DNA from: Kitasatospora atroaurantiaca
Lineage (GTDB): Bacteria > Actinomycetota > Actinomycetes > Streptomycetales > Streptomycetaceae
Assembly (NCBI RefSeq): GCF_007828955.1
Contig: NZ_VIVR01000001.1
Coordinates: 1,860,001 to 1,924,000 of the forward strand
DNA length: 64,000 bases
Reading direction: 5' to 3'
Each line of letters starts with the position of its first letter. The first letter of the stretch is position 1. The translations under genes and the position numbers were made by a program. Shown piece after piece: positions 7,990 to 15,926 of this stretch. A model generated the notes under the pieces. It was not told the DNA's origin. It was given only the letters and a program-made list of their open reading frames with translations, and searched no databases.

Positions 7990-8640
7990 TCACGCGCCCT
8001 TCGGGCGGATGGACATTTGCCCGTCGACTTCGAGGTAGACCTCGAAGTCCGAGCGGAAGTGCTCGCGCCACTGCGGATCGTAAGCGGTGAGGATCTGTTC
8101 GCTGTCGACGTGGCCGCTGGCGTGGTCGAAGACGAGGTCGGTCTTGCCCACGCTGTACAAGTCGATCGGGGTGATGGGGGCGGTCGAGGTGATGGGCATC
8201 TCGAACCAGGAGGCGATCTCCTGGATGTGGTAGCGGTCGGCGATTTCGTCGCACAGCGCGAGCAGGGCGGCGATCCTGCGGCGGTTCTCGCCGGTGACGC
8301 CGCCGGCGCGCCGCCACTTCTGGACGGCTGGCACGCTGACGTGGAGCATGCGGGCGATGTCGCGCCAGGCGAAGCCGAGGTCGCCGAGTGCTTCCAGCAG
8401 GTTCGCGGGGGCTTCCTTCCCACGACGCGTGGTGCGCTTCTCCCATGCGATGAACAGGGTCCGCTGGTGGAGCTCGCCGATATCCTCCTGCATGTACTTG
8501 ACCCGGGTGCGGAGCGAGCCGGCGGCTTCAGCGAGGTCGGACATCTGCGAGGCGGTGGTGGCGATCGGCTCGGGCTGCTCGATCAGAAGGGCCGTGGGTG
8601 CGGTCGGCGAGTAGGGGATGGGCCGAATGTCACTGGGCAC
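7990..8640 (-). CDS. Helix-turn-helix protein, possible antitoxin/regulator
   Basis: 216 residues. A helix-turn-helix lies at about 91-112 (AWRDIARMLHVSVPAVQKWR), preceded by a helical region at 35-65 and followed by a helical domain. The segment ITPIDLYSVGKTDLVFDHAS at about 156-175 recalls the toxin-binding tail of Xre/ParS-type antitoxins, though only loosely. It starts with GTG and overlaps the end of the TIGR04255-like gene by 11 bp, so translation is coupled. It probably binds DNA and may autoregulate the operon through the palindrome upstream of 9424. An antitoxin or sensor role is inference. Confidence 0.82.
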   Translation of the reverse strand: MPSDIRPIPYSPTAPTALLIEQPEPIATTASQMSDLAEAAGSLRTRVKYMQEDIGELHQRTLFIAWEKRTTRRGKEAPANLLEALGDLGFAWRDIARMLHVSVPAVQKWRRAGGVTGENRRRIAALLALCDEIADRYHIQEIASWFEMPITSTAPITPIDLYSVGKTDLVFDHASGHVDSEQILTAYDPQWREHFRSDFEVYLEVDGQMSIRPKGA

Positions 8641-9424
8641 GGTCCAGGACCTCCTGTCGGTACCGGTCGGTGATCAGGTCTTGGAACAGGTCGTAGGCGG
8701 AGAGTGCCGCCTCGTCGAAGCGAGGTTCGATGAGGTCCCATTCCAGAGGCGGAGTGTTGTCCTCCGGCGTCCAGTAGGTGTCGAGGTCCGCGAGGAAGAA
8801 CGGGCCGGGCGGCGGAGTGACGGCGCGGCGTAGGTCGCCAGAGGGGTCGACCGCGTGGCCCTCGAAGTTGCCGTACCGCACTACGATGCCGGTCAGGGGT
8901 GTGCCAAAGGTGGCCATGCCCTGCCAGCTCTGCAGGCCTCCGCGGCTGTCGCCGAGGCTGGTCATTCCGGCCAGCGCCGGGGTGATCCACTGGGCCCAGT
9001 CGGCCGGGCTGTCGACCGGGGCGCGCACCTCGTTGATGTAGCGGATACCCAGGCGTTCGACGCCGTCCACGGCGGCGACCTTCTGGCGAGCCTGGACGGC
9101 CTGCTGCAGAATCTCTCGCAGTGCGCTGCGCCGCTTGTAGGCGGTGGTCTCGATCGCGATTGCGTCGGGCCGGAAGGTGATGGCGGCCGTGCGGTCGCGA
9201 TTCATGTACCGCGGGATGATCGTCTGGCTCTGCTCCTGGCCCTGCGAGGGCATGTTCACGGTCAAGGTCAACTGGCGGACGGGCTTGAAGAGCGGAAAGT
9301 CGCTGTTCAGGAGGGTCTTTAGCGCGGCTTGGTCGGCGTCCTGGAGCGGCGCGGACGCCGGGTGGCGTAGTTCGACGACGGTCAGCGCCAACGGTGGGTT
9401 GGTGTAGATTTCGCGGTTCCCCAT
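8630..9424 (-). CDS. TIGR04255-like protein, first gene of accessory operon
   Basis: 264 residues, soluble. The N-terminal IYTNPPLALTVVELRHP, an internal RTAAITFRPDAIAIETTAYK strand, VERLGIRYINEVRAP and a late FFLADLDTYW give the layout of the TIGR04255 family, a sporadically distributed group of about 250 residues with no established function. It begins with ATG at 9424 after an AT-rich leader unlike the surrounding DNA. It overlaps the helix-turn-helix gene by 11 bp. Sporadic distribution and coupling to a DNA-binding protein fit an accessory or defence-type cassette, but no activity can be read from the sequence. Confidence 0.8.
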   Translation of the reverse strand: MGNREIYTNPPLALTVVELRHPASAPLQDADQAALKTLLNSDFPLFKPVRQLTLTVNMPSQGQEQSQTIIPRYMNRDRTAAITFRPDAIAIETTAYKRRSALREILQQAVQARQKVAAVDGVERLGIRYINEVRAPVDSPADWAQWITPALAGMTSLGDSRGGLQSWQGMATFGTPLTGIVVRYGNFEGHAVDPSGDLRRAVTPPPGPFFLADLDTYWTPEDNTPPLEWDLIEPRFDEAALSAYDLFQDLITDRYRQEVLDRAQ

Positions 9425-9480
9425 GCCAGCAACCTAGCGCTAAAAAACTCAAACAACAACCAAGATGACAACCGTTTGGA
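9425..9480 (-). promoter_or_regulatory. AT-rich promoter region with TAGCGCTA palindrome
   Basis: Directly upstream of the first operon gene is a run of A/T-rich sequence, unusual in this window, with TTGTCA on the minus strand (plus 9466-9471) as a possible -35 element. A palindrome TAGCGCTA lies at 9435-9442, ten bases before the ATG, a good position for a repressor site. No strong ribosome-binding site is visible. Confidence 0.45.
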
Positions 9481-9536
9481 GTAGCCCTCGCGCGGGCCCC
9501 CACGCCCGGCAAGGATCGGGTCCCGGACGACCCTGA

Positions 9537-9686
9537 GCACGACACGACGTTCGTGGCTGGAAGCTGGAGGACCCGGCTGGGCAGGGTGTTGAGGCCGTGC
9601 GCCCGATCCGCGACGAGATCAAGACCCTCATCGAACGTCTGATCGCCAAGATCGGCGCCAAGGCCGCCGCTGAGCAGGAGAACTAG
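9537..9686 (+). pseudogene. arsC: arsC relic (low-molecular-weight phosphatase-type arsenate reductase)
   Basis: The frame ends GWKLEDPAGQGVEAVRPIRD, then EIKTLIERLIAKIG and a stop at 9684-9686. This is the C-terminal signature of LMW-phosphatase-fold arsenate reductases (W-x-L-x-DP-GQG-V..VR..RDEI). The N-terminal half, including the CX5R loop, is absent and the frame has a stop just upstream. It is immediately followed by a trxB relic, the usual neighbour in actinomycete arsenic operons. Confidence 0.6.
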
Positions 9687-9989
9687 TCTCCAGGGCGAGA
9701 ACTTCCCGGGCTCCTAGACGGCATCGTGAGCCTTGAGTTGATGGACAACATGCGCGCCCAGGCCGAACGCTTCGGCGCCGAGCTAGTGCCGGACGACATC
9801 GTAGCTGTCGACCTGACCGGTGACGTGAAGGCCGTCACCGACTCCGAAGGCGGCGGGCACCGCGCCCGCGCCGTGATCATCATCACCGCCTCGCAGTACC
9901 GCAAGCTCGGCCTGCCGAAAGAGGACAAGCTCTCCGGCCACGGCGTCTCCTGGTGCGCGACCTGCGATGGCTCCGCGGCAGGATTGTAG
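9687..9989 (+). pseudogene. trxB: trxB (thioredoxin reductase) internal relic
   Basis: The fragment begins with GENFPG in one frame, shifts by a base, and continues as DGIVSLELMDNMRAQAERFG to SGHGVSWCATCDG, then ends SAAGL at a stop. The CATC redox centre of thioredoxin reductase is intact, but the FAD-binding N-terminus and everything after the active site are missing. With the arsC relic it indicates a destroyed arsenic resistance operon. Confidence 0.75.
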
Positions 9990-10145
9990 ACTCCGGCCAG
10001 CGGCAACGACTGGTTCCCGGAGCCAATGCGGACCTTTCCCCACAAGCAGCGCCGCGCCTTCAAGGCGCCCCGCTGGACGACGTTCCCCGCGCCCCTTGGG
10101 ATATCCCGCTCGCCGCGAGCGCGGGCCGGGCGGGAGAATTCCGGC

Positions 10146-10748
10146 ATGTCCTCCAGGAGCCGCATCACACCGACCGTCTACGTCTCGGTCGACATCGAGG
10201 CCGACGGGCCGATTCCGGGGCCGTACTCCATGGTCAGCTTCGGTGCGGCCGTTGCGGGCCGGCACGACTCGGCGGGCTTCCGGCGGGCCGAACCACTCGG
10301 CTTCTACCAGGAGTTGCGGCCGATCAGCGAGCGGTACGACCCCGAGGCGCTGGCCGTGTCCGGGCTGGACCGGGCCGCGCTGTTGCGTGACGGCGCCGAA
10401 CCGGCCGTCGCCATGCGGGAGTTCTGCGACTGGCTGGAGGAGATCCGCGTCGACGAGGCCGGTCGGCGGTACCGGCCGGTGATGGTCGGCTACCCCGCCC
10501 CGTACGACTGGCTGTTCCTCTACTGGTACCTGGTCAACTTCACCGGCACGAGTCCGTTCGGGCACTCCGGCTGCCTGGACGTCAAGACGCTGTACGCCGC
10601 CCGCGCCGGAGTCCCGTTCGCGGGGATCGGCAAGCGCTCGATGCCCGCCGAGCTGCTGCCCGACCTGCCGCACACCCACCATGGGCTGGACGACGCCCGC
10701 GAGCAGGCGGTGCTGTTCGCCAATCTGATGGAGTGGCGGGCGGGTTAG
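10146..10748 (+). CDS. DnaQ-like DEDD 3'-5' exonuclease family protein
   Basis: 200 residues. The DIEADGP motif near the N-terminus supplies the first Asp and Glu of the exonuclease fold. VGYPAPYDWLFLYWYL corresponds to the second motif and HHGLDDAREQA to the third, the usual DEDDh arrangement. I chose ATG 10146 because GGGAGAA lies upstream. It may process RNA or DNA ends in the cytoplasm; the substrate is unknown. Its TAG stop shares two bases with the stop of the convergent gene at 10745. Confidence 0.85.
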   Translation: MSSRSRITPTVYVSVDIEADGPIPGPYSMVSFGAAVAGRHDSAGFRRAEPLGFYQELRPISERYDPEALAVSGLDRAALLRDGAEPAVAMREFCDWLEEIRVDEAGRRYRPVMVGYPAPYDWLFLYWYLVNFTGTSPFGHSGCLDVKTLYAARAGVPFAGIGKRSMPAELLPDLPHTHHGLDDAREQAVLFANLMEWRAG

Positions 10749-11122
10749 GCCGCACTCTCGCGGAAGCGCCGCAGGAGTTCGAGGGCCGGGGCGCTGGTGG
10801 GGTCCATGGTCTGGCTCGCCTCCGCAGGAGCGTCCGGACCGTAGAACACCGCCCGGTGGCAACGGAAGCAGAACGCGATGTCGAACAACCGCTTTCCGTC
10901 CGCGGCGTGAGCCCGGATGGCGTAGCCCGGACTGAAGCACCGCATCGGCTCGCTCGCCGGGATGTCGCGGATGAGGGCGAGCACCTCCTGGGCGTCGTCC
11001 CAGAGCCCGACCCTCTCGCCCGGGACGGTGTCCGTCCACAGGTGGCGGTCACGCGAGTCGGTGATCCGGACGGCTTCGAGCAGCACGATCTCGTCGGCAG
11101 TGGCAGGCAGCAGCATCCGCAC
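10745..11122 (-). CDS. Conserved-looking hypothetical protein
   Basis: 125 residues, no signal peptide or membrane helix. I do not recognise a family. A central FDIAFCFRCHRAVFYGP contains a CxxC pair after a hydrophobic strand, which might bind metal. The C-terminus is short and helical (ALELLRRFRESAA). Codon use matches the neighbours. It converges on the exonuclease gene with overlapping stop codons and follows the SpoIIE gene by no clear operon logic, since it lies downstream of nothing on its own strand within 27 bp except that gene's end. Confidence 0.7.
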   Translation of the reverse strand: MRMLLPATADEIVLLEAVRITDSRDRHLWTDTVPGERVGLWDDAQEVLALIRDIPASEPMRCFSPGYAIRAHAADGKRLFDIAFCFRCHRAVFYGPDAPAEASQTMDPTSAPALELLRRFRESAA

Positions 11123-11149
11123 AGCCTGACGGACGAGACGCCCGCCCGG

Positions 11150-12340
11150 CTAGCGGGTTTCGGGGGTGAGGGCCAGCACGGCGAGGTCGTCGGTGAGCGG
11201 GCCGGAGTGGCGGCGGACGTCCTCGTCGAGGAAGGTGACGACGGCTTCGGGGTCGGTGCTGCCCAGGGCGGTGAGGCGGTCGGCGAGGGGGTAGAAGGCG
11301 CCCGTGGTGTCGCGGGCCTCGCTGACGCCGTCGGTGTGCAGCAGGAGGGTGTGGCCGGGCGGCAGCAGGACGCTGGTGACCAGGGTCGGGCGGTCGGCCG
11401 CGAGGTGGCCGAGGCCGAGGGGCAGGTACTCGGGGCAGCTGACGGCGTGTACGGCGGTGGGGGTGAGCAGCATCGGGGCGAGATGGCCGCGGTTGACCAG
11501 ATCGCACCGGTCGGAGTCGGGGCCGTGCTGGAGCAGGACGGCGGTGACGAAGAGCTCCTCGTCGCCGCGTTCGGCGGCCTCGCGGTCGACCTGGCGGTCG
11601 AGGAGTTCGGCCAGCTCCGCCAGGCTCGCCGTCTCGTGTGCGGTGGCCCGGAAGGCGCCGAGGACGTCGGCGACCGTACGGACCGCGTCCAGGCCCTTGC
11701 CCCGGACGTCGCCGAGCAGGATGCGGGTGCCGAAGCGGGTCTCGCAGACCTCGTAGAGGTCACCGCCGATCGCCACGTCGGCCTGGGCCGGGCGGTACAG
11801 CCCGGCCGCCCTCAGGCCGCCGGGCCGGGCGGGGACGGGTCGCAGTACGGTGCGCTGCAGTGTCTCGGCGACCGTGCGGATCCTGACCAGGTCGCTCTCC
11901 TGCCGGGTGCGCTGCCAGGACAGGGCCGCGCCCAGCACGCCGGCCAGCGCGGTGGAGACGTAGACCCAGATGTGGTGCTGCTCGGTGAGGTGTCCGGCCC
12001 GCTCGGCCAGAGCGGCCTGCAGGGCGATCGCGCCCACGGTGGAGAGTCCGACGACGGCCGGTCGCAGGCCGAAGGCGACGATCACCGGAAGCACCGTGAG
12101 CAGGAAGCCCGCGGCCACGGTGTCGGGCAGCGCGAACTCCAGGAGGAGGTCGACCGCGATCAGCAGAAGGGGCAGCGCGAGCACCCATCGCGGCGCCCTG
12201 ACGGCCTCGGCCACGGCGAGGTTCCAGCGGGCGGCGACGGTGGGCGCGCTGTGGTTGTGGCTCTGGGTTCGGCTGTGGCTCTGGGTTCGGCCGTGGCTGC
12301 GATTGTCGGCGGTGGGCCGCGTCTGGACGGGCGCGGACAA
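11150..12340 (-). CDS. Membrane-anchored SpoIIE-type PP2C phosphatase
   Basis: 396 residues from the TTG at 12340, which has a perfect GGAGG site just upstream on the minus strand. The frame stays open to 12811, so a longer protein cannot be excluded. The first 40 residues contain a short Ser/His/Thr/Gln-rich repeat encoded by two identical 18-bp units at 12256-12291. About four membrane helices follow (residues 55-150), then the PP2C domain with GGDLYEV, GDVRGKGLDAV, VNRGHLAPM, LHTDGVSEA and TDDLAVLAL. Metal-binding Asp residues are present. It probably dephosphorylates an anti-anti-sigma factor at the membrane. There is no HATPase domain. Confidence 0.9.
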   Translation of the reverse strand: MSAPVQTRPTADNRSHGRTQSHSRTQSHNHSAPTVAARWNLAVAEAVRAPRWVLALPLLLIAVDLLLEFALPDTVAAGFLLTVLPVIVAFGLRPAVVGLSTVGAIALQAALAERAGHLTEQHHIWVYVSTALAGVLGAALSWQRTRQESDLVRIRTVAETLQRTVLRPVPARPGGLRAAGLYRPAQADVAIGGDLYEVCETRFGTRILLGDVRGKGLDAVRTVADVLGAFRATAHETASLAELAELLDRQVDREAAERGDEELFVTAVLLQHGPDSDRCDLVNRGHLAPMLLTPTAVHAVSCPEYLPLGLGHLAADRPTLVTSVLLPPGHTLLLHTDGVSEARDTTGAFYPLADRLTALGSTDPEAVVTFLDEDVRRHSGPLTDDLAVLALTPETR

Positions 12341-12659
12341 GCTGGACCTCCTCCGGCCGGGAAGCCGCCTCGCCTGCCGGTCGGTCGAGACAGCGCGTAC
12401 CTCCTCTCCATGGTCGCCGAGATGCCTGGCCGAGGTACGCCGACCTTCGTCCCGCCTGGTCGGGACCAAAGGCCCGGTTTTCCACGACCGGCTCACGGGC
12501 TCAGGACCCCCGACTCGACCACACGCCACAGCACGAGCCGGAACTGGCCCGTAGCCACACATGACACACCGCAACTCGCCACTGAGGCCCACAGGTCGCA
12601 GCTGGTCCGCCGATGCGCTTCCGCGCCGACTGGACACCACCGGCAAGGAGAACACTCGC

Positions 12660-12750
12660 GTGAGCGCTGCCCCCGCGCTCGACCCGCGCACACCGCTCTC
12701 CTCGTCATGGACCACCAGCCCGCCTGCGGGTGTGCCGTGACTTGTCGCGC
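12660..12750 (+). pseudogene. Isochorismatase-family hydrolase 5' relic
   Basis: An AGGAGA site is followed by GTG and MSAAPALDPRT. A one-base shift then gives TALLVMDHQPA, the typical start of isochorismatase-like hydrolases (ALLVMDxQ with the catalytic Asp). The sequence degenerates beyond that. It appears to be the surviving start of a gene whose body was lost. Confidence 0.45.
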
Positions 12751-13231
12751 CCACGTGGCGAAGCCGCACCATGTCACGGCCCCGCGCCCCTTGGAGCACG
12801 GGGAACCGCACCGGCCACTTCCTCGAGACCGCTCAGCGGCCAGGACCAACGACCGGCGGCCCGGCCCCCGTTCGGGCGAATTCCAGAGGTCGGGCCACCG
12901 GGGTGTCCGGTCGGTCCGTACTTGTCCAGGGACGGCCCGTCGAAGCGGAAGTCGGGTGTCTGGTTGAGCACGAAGAACTGCGGCCCCTCGAGCGGCGCTT
13001 CGACGTCGCCACGGCGTACGCGCGGCTGCGCGAGGACCGGTCGCTGCACGGTCCCGATCCGTGCAGGGATCCCTGGGCACTGCAGTCCTCAGAATTGCGG
13101 TGGCCGCGCACGCCCGGGCCGGGCGCCTGGAGCCGAGAACGCCGACAGGGCGGCGTGCGCCGACGCGGTGTCGGTGTACGCCGCCCTGGGGTGGGACGAG
13201 TTGCGGGAGGCGGCCCGCGCTGTCATGGCGG
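12751..13231. other. Gap with fragments of decayed coding sequence
   Basis: No intact gene is supported. One minus-strand frame reads PQFFVLNQTPDFRFDGPSL, and a plus-strand frame near 13140-13230 reads AENADRAACADAVSVYAALG then WDELREAARAVMA. Both look like protein fragments rather than noise but belong to no family I can name. The stretch 12341-12659 is equally empty apart from the upstream region of the phosphatase gene. Confidence 0.4.
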
Positions 13232-14023
13232 TTACTTCGGGTCGCGGTTGAACACCGACTTCGACCAGAAGTAGCCGAGGACGGTCAGTGCCAGGCACCA
13301 GGCGATGGCGAGCCACCCGTTGTGGCCGATCTCGGTGCCGAGCAGCAGGCCGCGCAGGGTCTCGATGGCGGGCGTGAACGGCTGGTACTCGGCGATGGGC
13401 TGGAACCAGCCCGGCATCGTGTCGGCCGGGATGAAGGCGCTGGAGATGAGCGGCAGCAGGATCAGCGGCTGCGCGCTGTTGCCGGCGGCCTCGGCGTTCG
13501 GGCTGGCCATGCCCATGCCGACCGCGATCCAGGTGAGCGCCAGGGCGAACAGTGTGAGCAGCCCGAACGCCGCGATCCACTCCAGGGGCGTGGCGTCGGT
13601 GGAGCGGAAGCCGATGGCCACGGCGACGGCGCCGACGAGGACCACGCTGGTGATGCACTGCAGCACGCTGCCGACGACGTGTCCGATGAGCACGGAGCCG
13701 CGGTGGATCGCCATTGTGCGGAAGCGGGCGATGATGCCCTCGGTCATGTCGGTGGCGACCGACACGGCGGTGCCGATCACAGTGCCGCCGACGGTCATCA
13801 TCAGGATGCCCGGGACGAGGTAGGCGATGTAGTCGGAGCGGTCGGCGCCACCGCCGCCGATGCCCGCGCTCATCACGTCTCCGAAGATGTAGACGAAGAG
13901 CAGCAGGAGCATGACCGGGGTGAGCAGCAGGTTCAGGGTGAGGGAGGGGTAGCGCCGGGCGTGCAGGAGGTTGCGGCGCAGCATCGTGGACGAGTCGCGC
14001 AGGGCGAGGGAGAGGGAGCTCAT
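13232..14023 (-). CDS. ABC-2 type exporter permease (DrrB-like)
   Basis: 263 residues with about six membrane helices, the ABC2_membrane layout of daunorubicin-resistance type exporters. The N-terminal MLRRNLLHARRYPSLTLN precedes the first helix, and the family features MPGWFQPIAEYQPFTPAIET and LILLPLISSAFIPADTMPGW lie near the C-terminus. The ATG overlaps the stop of the ATPase gene (TCAT on the plus strand, 14020-14023), so the pair is translationally coupled. Substrate unknown; lipids or drugs are typical for the family. Confidence 0.92.
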   Translation of the reverse strand: MSSLSLALRDSSTMLRRNLLHARRYPSLTLNLLLTPVMLLLLFVYIFGDVMSAGIGGGGADRSDYIAYLVPGILMMTVGGTVIGTAVSVATDMTEGIIARFRTMAIHRGSVLIGHVVGSVLQCITSVVLVGAVAVAIGFRSTDATPLEWIAAFGLLTLFALALTWIAVGMGMASPNAEAAGNSAQPLILLPLISSAFIPADTMPGWFQPIAEYQPFTPAIETLRGLLLGTEIGHNGWLAIAWCLALTVLGYFWSKSVFNRDPK

Positions 14024-15009
14024 CGGACGGTCTCCTTGGGCTGGCTGGGCTGGGTGGGCAGGTTGGCCTGGGTGGGCTGCGGGTCGGTGCCGGTCAGGGC
14101 GAAGAACACGTCGTCGAGGTCGGGGGTGTGCACGGTCAGCTCGTCGGCCTCGATGCCGGCGGAGTCCAGGCGGTCGAGGATGGAGCGCAGCTCGCGTTGG
14201 CTGCCGCCCGAGGGGATCTGCAGCGCGAGGGCTTCGTCGTCGCGGGTGACCTCGCGCAGCACGGAGGCGGCGCTGTGGTACGCGGACGGGTCGGTGAAGC
14301 GGAGCCGGACGTGGCCGCCGGGGATGAGCCGCTTGAGCTCCTCGGCGGTGCCCTGGGCGGCGATCCTGCCGTCGTTGAGTACGGCGATGCGGTCGGCGAG
14401 CTGGTCGGCCTCCTCCAGGTACTGGGTGGTGAGGAAGACGGTGACGCCGCCCGTGACGAGTTCGCGGATGATCTGCCACATGGTGTGGCGGGAGCGCGGG
14501 TCGAGGCCGGTGGTGGGCTCGTCGAGGAAGATGATCCGCGGGTTGCCGACCAGGGTCATGGCGATGTCCAGGCGGCGTTTCATGCCGCCGGAGTAGGTGG
14601 AGGCGGGCTTCTTCGCGGCCTCGGTGAGGTCGAAGCGCTCCAGCAGTTCGGCGGCGGTGCGCCGGCCCTCGCCGCGCGAGAGGTGGTGCAGGTCCGCCAT
14701 GAGGAGCATGTTCTCCTCGCCGGTGATCAGGCCGTCGACGGCGGAGAACTGCCCGGTGACGCCGATCGTGGCGCGGACCGCCTGGGGGTCGGCGGCGAGG
14801 TCGTGGCCGCCGACGCGGATCTCGCCGGAGCCGGAGTCGGCGGTGATGAGGGTGGAGAGGATCTTGACGGCGGTGGTCTTGCCGGCGCCGTTCGGGCCGA
14901 GCAGGGCGAAGATGGTGCCGGTGGAGACGGTCAGGTCGACGCCGTCGAGGACGGTCTTGTCGCCGTAGGACTTGCGCAGCCCGTTCGCCGCGATGGCCAG
15001 GTTGGTCAT
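14020..15009 (-). CDS. ABC exporter ATPase (DrrA-like)
   Basis: 329 residues. Walker A is GPNGAGKTT, the signature is YSGGMKRRLDIA, and Walker B is IIFLDEPTTGLDPRSR, so ATP hydrolysis should be intact. The C-terminal 80 residues form the DUF4162-like extension of drug-resistance ATPases. It is the first gene of the exporter pair and lies 14 bp from the DUF4097 gene upstream, so all three genes are likely one transcript. Short Q-P-T-Q repeats end the protein. Confidence 0.95.
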   Translation of the reverse strand: MTNLAIAANGLRKSYGDKTVLDGVDLTVSTGTIFALLGPNGAGKTTAVKILSTLITADSGSGEIRVGGHDLAADPQAVRATIGVTGQFSAVDGLITGEENMLLMADLHHLSRGEGRRTAAELLERFDLTEAAKKPASTYSGGMKRRLDIAMTLVGNPRIIFLDEPTTGLDPRSRHTMWQIIRELVTGGVTVFLTTQYLEEADQLADRIAVLNDGRIAAQGTAEELKRLIPGGHVRLRFTDPSAYHSAASVLREVTRDDEALALQIPSGGSQRELRSILDRLDSAGIEADELTVHTPDLDDVFFALTGTDPQPTQANLPTQPSQPKETVR

Positions 15010-15023
15010 GAGGGGTGCTCCTT

Positions 15024-15695
15024 TTAGAGGCTGCGGGCGGTGATGTCGCCGTGGGAGGTGGTCGCGCGGATGTTGAGGCCGGCGGCGGCGCCGTCGGTGT
15101 TCAGGAGCGTGTTGTGGATCCGGCCGTAGCCGGTGCCGGCGTCCAGGGAGGCGGAGACTGCGGGGGCGGCGCCGACCGAGATGTCGCCGGACTCGGTGCG
15201 CAGCACGACCGTGCCGCGCTGGGCCTCGGCGATGTTGATGTCGCCCTTGTGGGTGGTGATCTCGGCGGGGCCGCCCAGGCGGCCGACCGTGACGTCGCCG
15301 GCGTGGACGGTGAGGCGGGCGCTCGCGGTCTCGTCGAGCTTGACCACGCCCTGCGCGCCCTCGAAGGTGACGTCGCCGAGCCGTCCGACGGCCCGGAGTT
15401 CGGCGCTGGCCGCCTTGCCCTCGAGGCGGGAGCCGGCGGGCAGCTGGACGGTCACCTCGATGGATCCCCAGTGGCCGAGGATCCGGTTCTTGGCCGGTGC
15501 GGTCCCGATCCGCAGGACGCCGTCGGCGTATTCGACGGTGGTCTGCTCGGCGGTTTTCACGTCGCGGCCCTTGGAGGCGTCGGCGGGCAGGACCTCGACG
15601 GTGGTGTCGGTCCGGTCGGCGGCGATGAACCGGATGCGTCCGGCGGGGATGTCCAGGACGGCGGTGATCGGGGCGGGGGTGTCGAACTTCTGCAT
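15024..15695 (-). CDS. DUF4097-family beta-strand repeat protein
   Basis: 223 residues made of regularly spaced beta strands (TVEVLPADA, LTVHAGDVTVGRL, VVLRTESGDISVG, ATTSHGDITARSL) typical of DUF4097 adhesin-like proteins. No signal peptide is seen, so it is probably cytoplasmic or peripheral. In actinomycetes such genes commonly precede DrrAB-like exporters, as here. It heads the three-gene operon and has its own -35/-10 upstream. Molecular function is unknown. Confidence 0.88.
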   Translation of the reverse strand: MQKFDTPAPITAVLDIPAGRIRFIAADRTDTTVEVLPADASKGRDVKTAEQTTVEYADGVLRIGTAPAKNRILGHWGSIEVTVQLPAGSRLEGKAASAELRAVGRLGDVTFEGAQGVVKLDETASARLTVHAGDVTVGRLGGPAEITTHKGDINIAEAQRGTVVLRTESGDISVGAAPAVSASLDAGTGYGRIHNTLLNTDGAAAGLNIRATTSHGDITARSL

Positions 15696-15732
15696 CGTGC
15701 TCTCCTGCGACTCGTCGTTTGCGATGCAGGAA

Positions 15733-15772
15733 ACGCTACGTTGCGTTCAAGAATCCTTCAACGGCTTCGTTG
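15733..15772 (-). promoter_or_regulatory. Promoter of DUF4097/ABC operon with CAACG dyad
   Basis: On the minus strand TTGAAG (plus 15756-15761) and TAGCGT (plus 15733-15738) are separated by 17 bp. A CAACG-GCTT-CGTTG dyad (15759-15772) overlaps the -35. A 10-bp motif ACGTTGCGTT at 15738-15747 recurs in inverted form, exactly, at 15832-15841. These repeats could bind a repressor. Confidence 0.5.
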
Positions 15773-15926
15773 CGCGAAATTGCCATCACCGCAGGTGAGA
15801 GGCGGGAAATTGTTGCAATGGTTGATGAAGTAACGCAACGTCAGCCACCAGACTCGTTGCAATGGAATGGGAGTGAACGCTCTGCTGGAGGCACCAAGGA
15901 GTCCAGGTAGCCACCAGGCTTGGCGC

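Noticed and set aside
10733..12967. A 744-residue open frame on the plus strand across the SpoIIE phosphatase gene
   Set aside because: It is the opposite-strand shadow of the phosphatase gene and has no recognisable domain.
12771..13274. Plus-strand open frames in the gap after the phosphatase gene
   Set aside because: No start site, and the permease gene on the other strand already covers the end; treated as relic sequence only.
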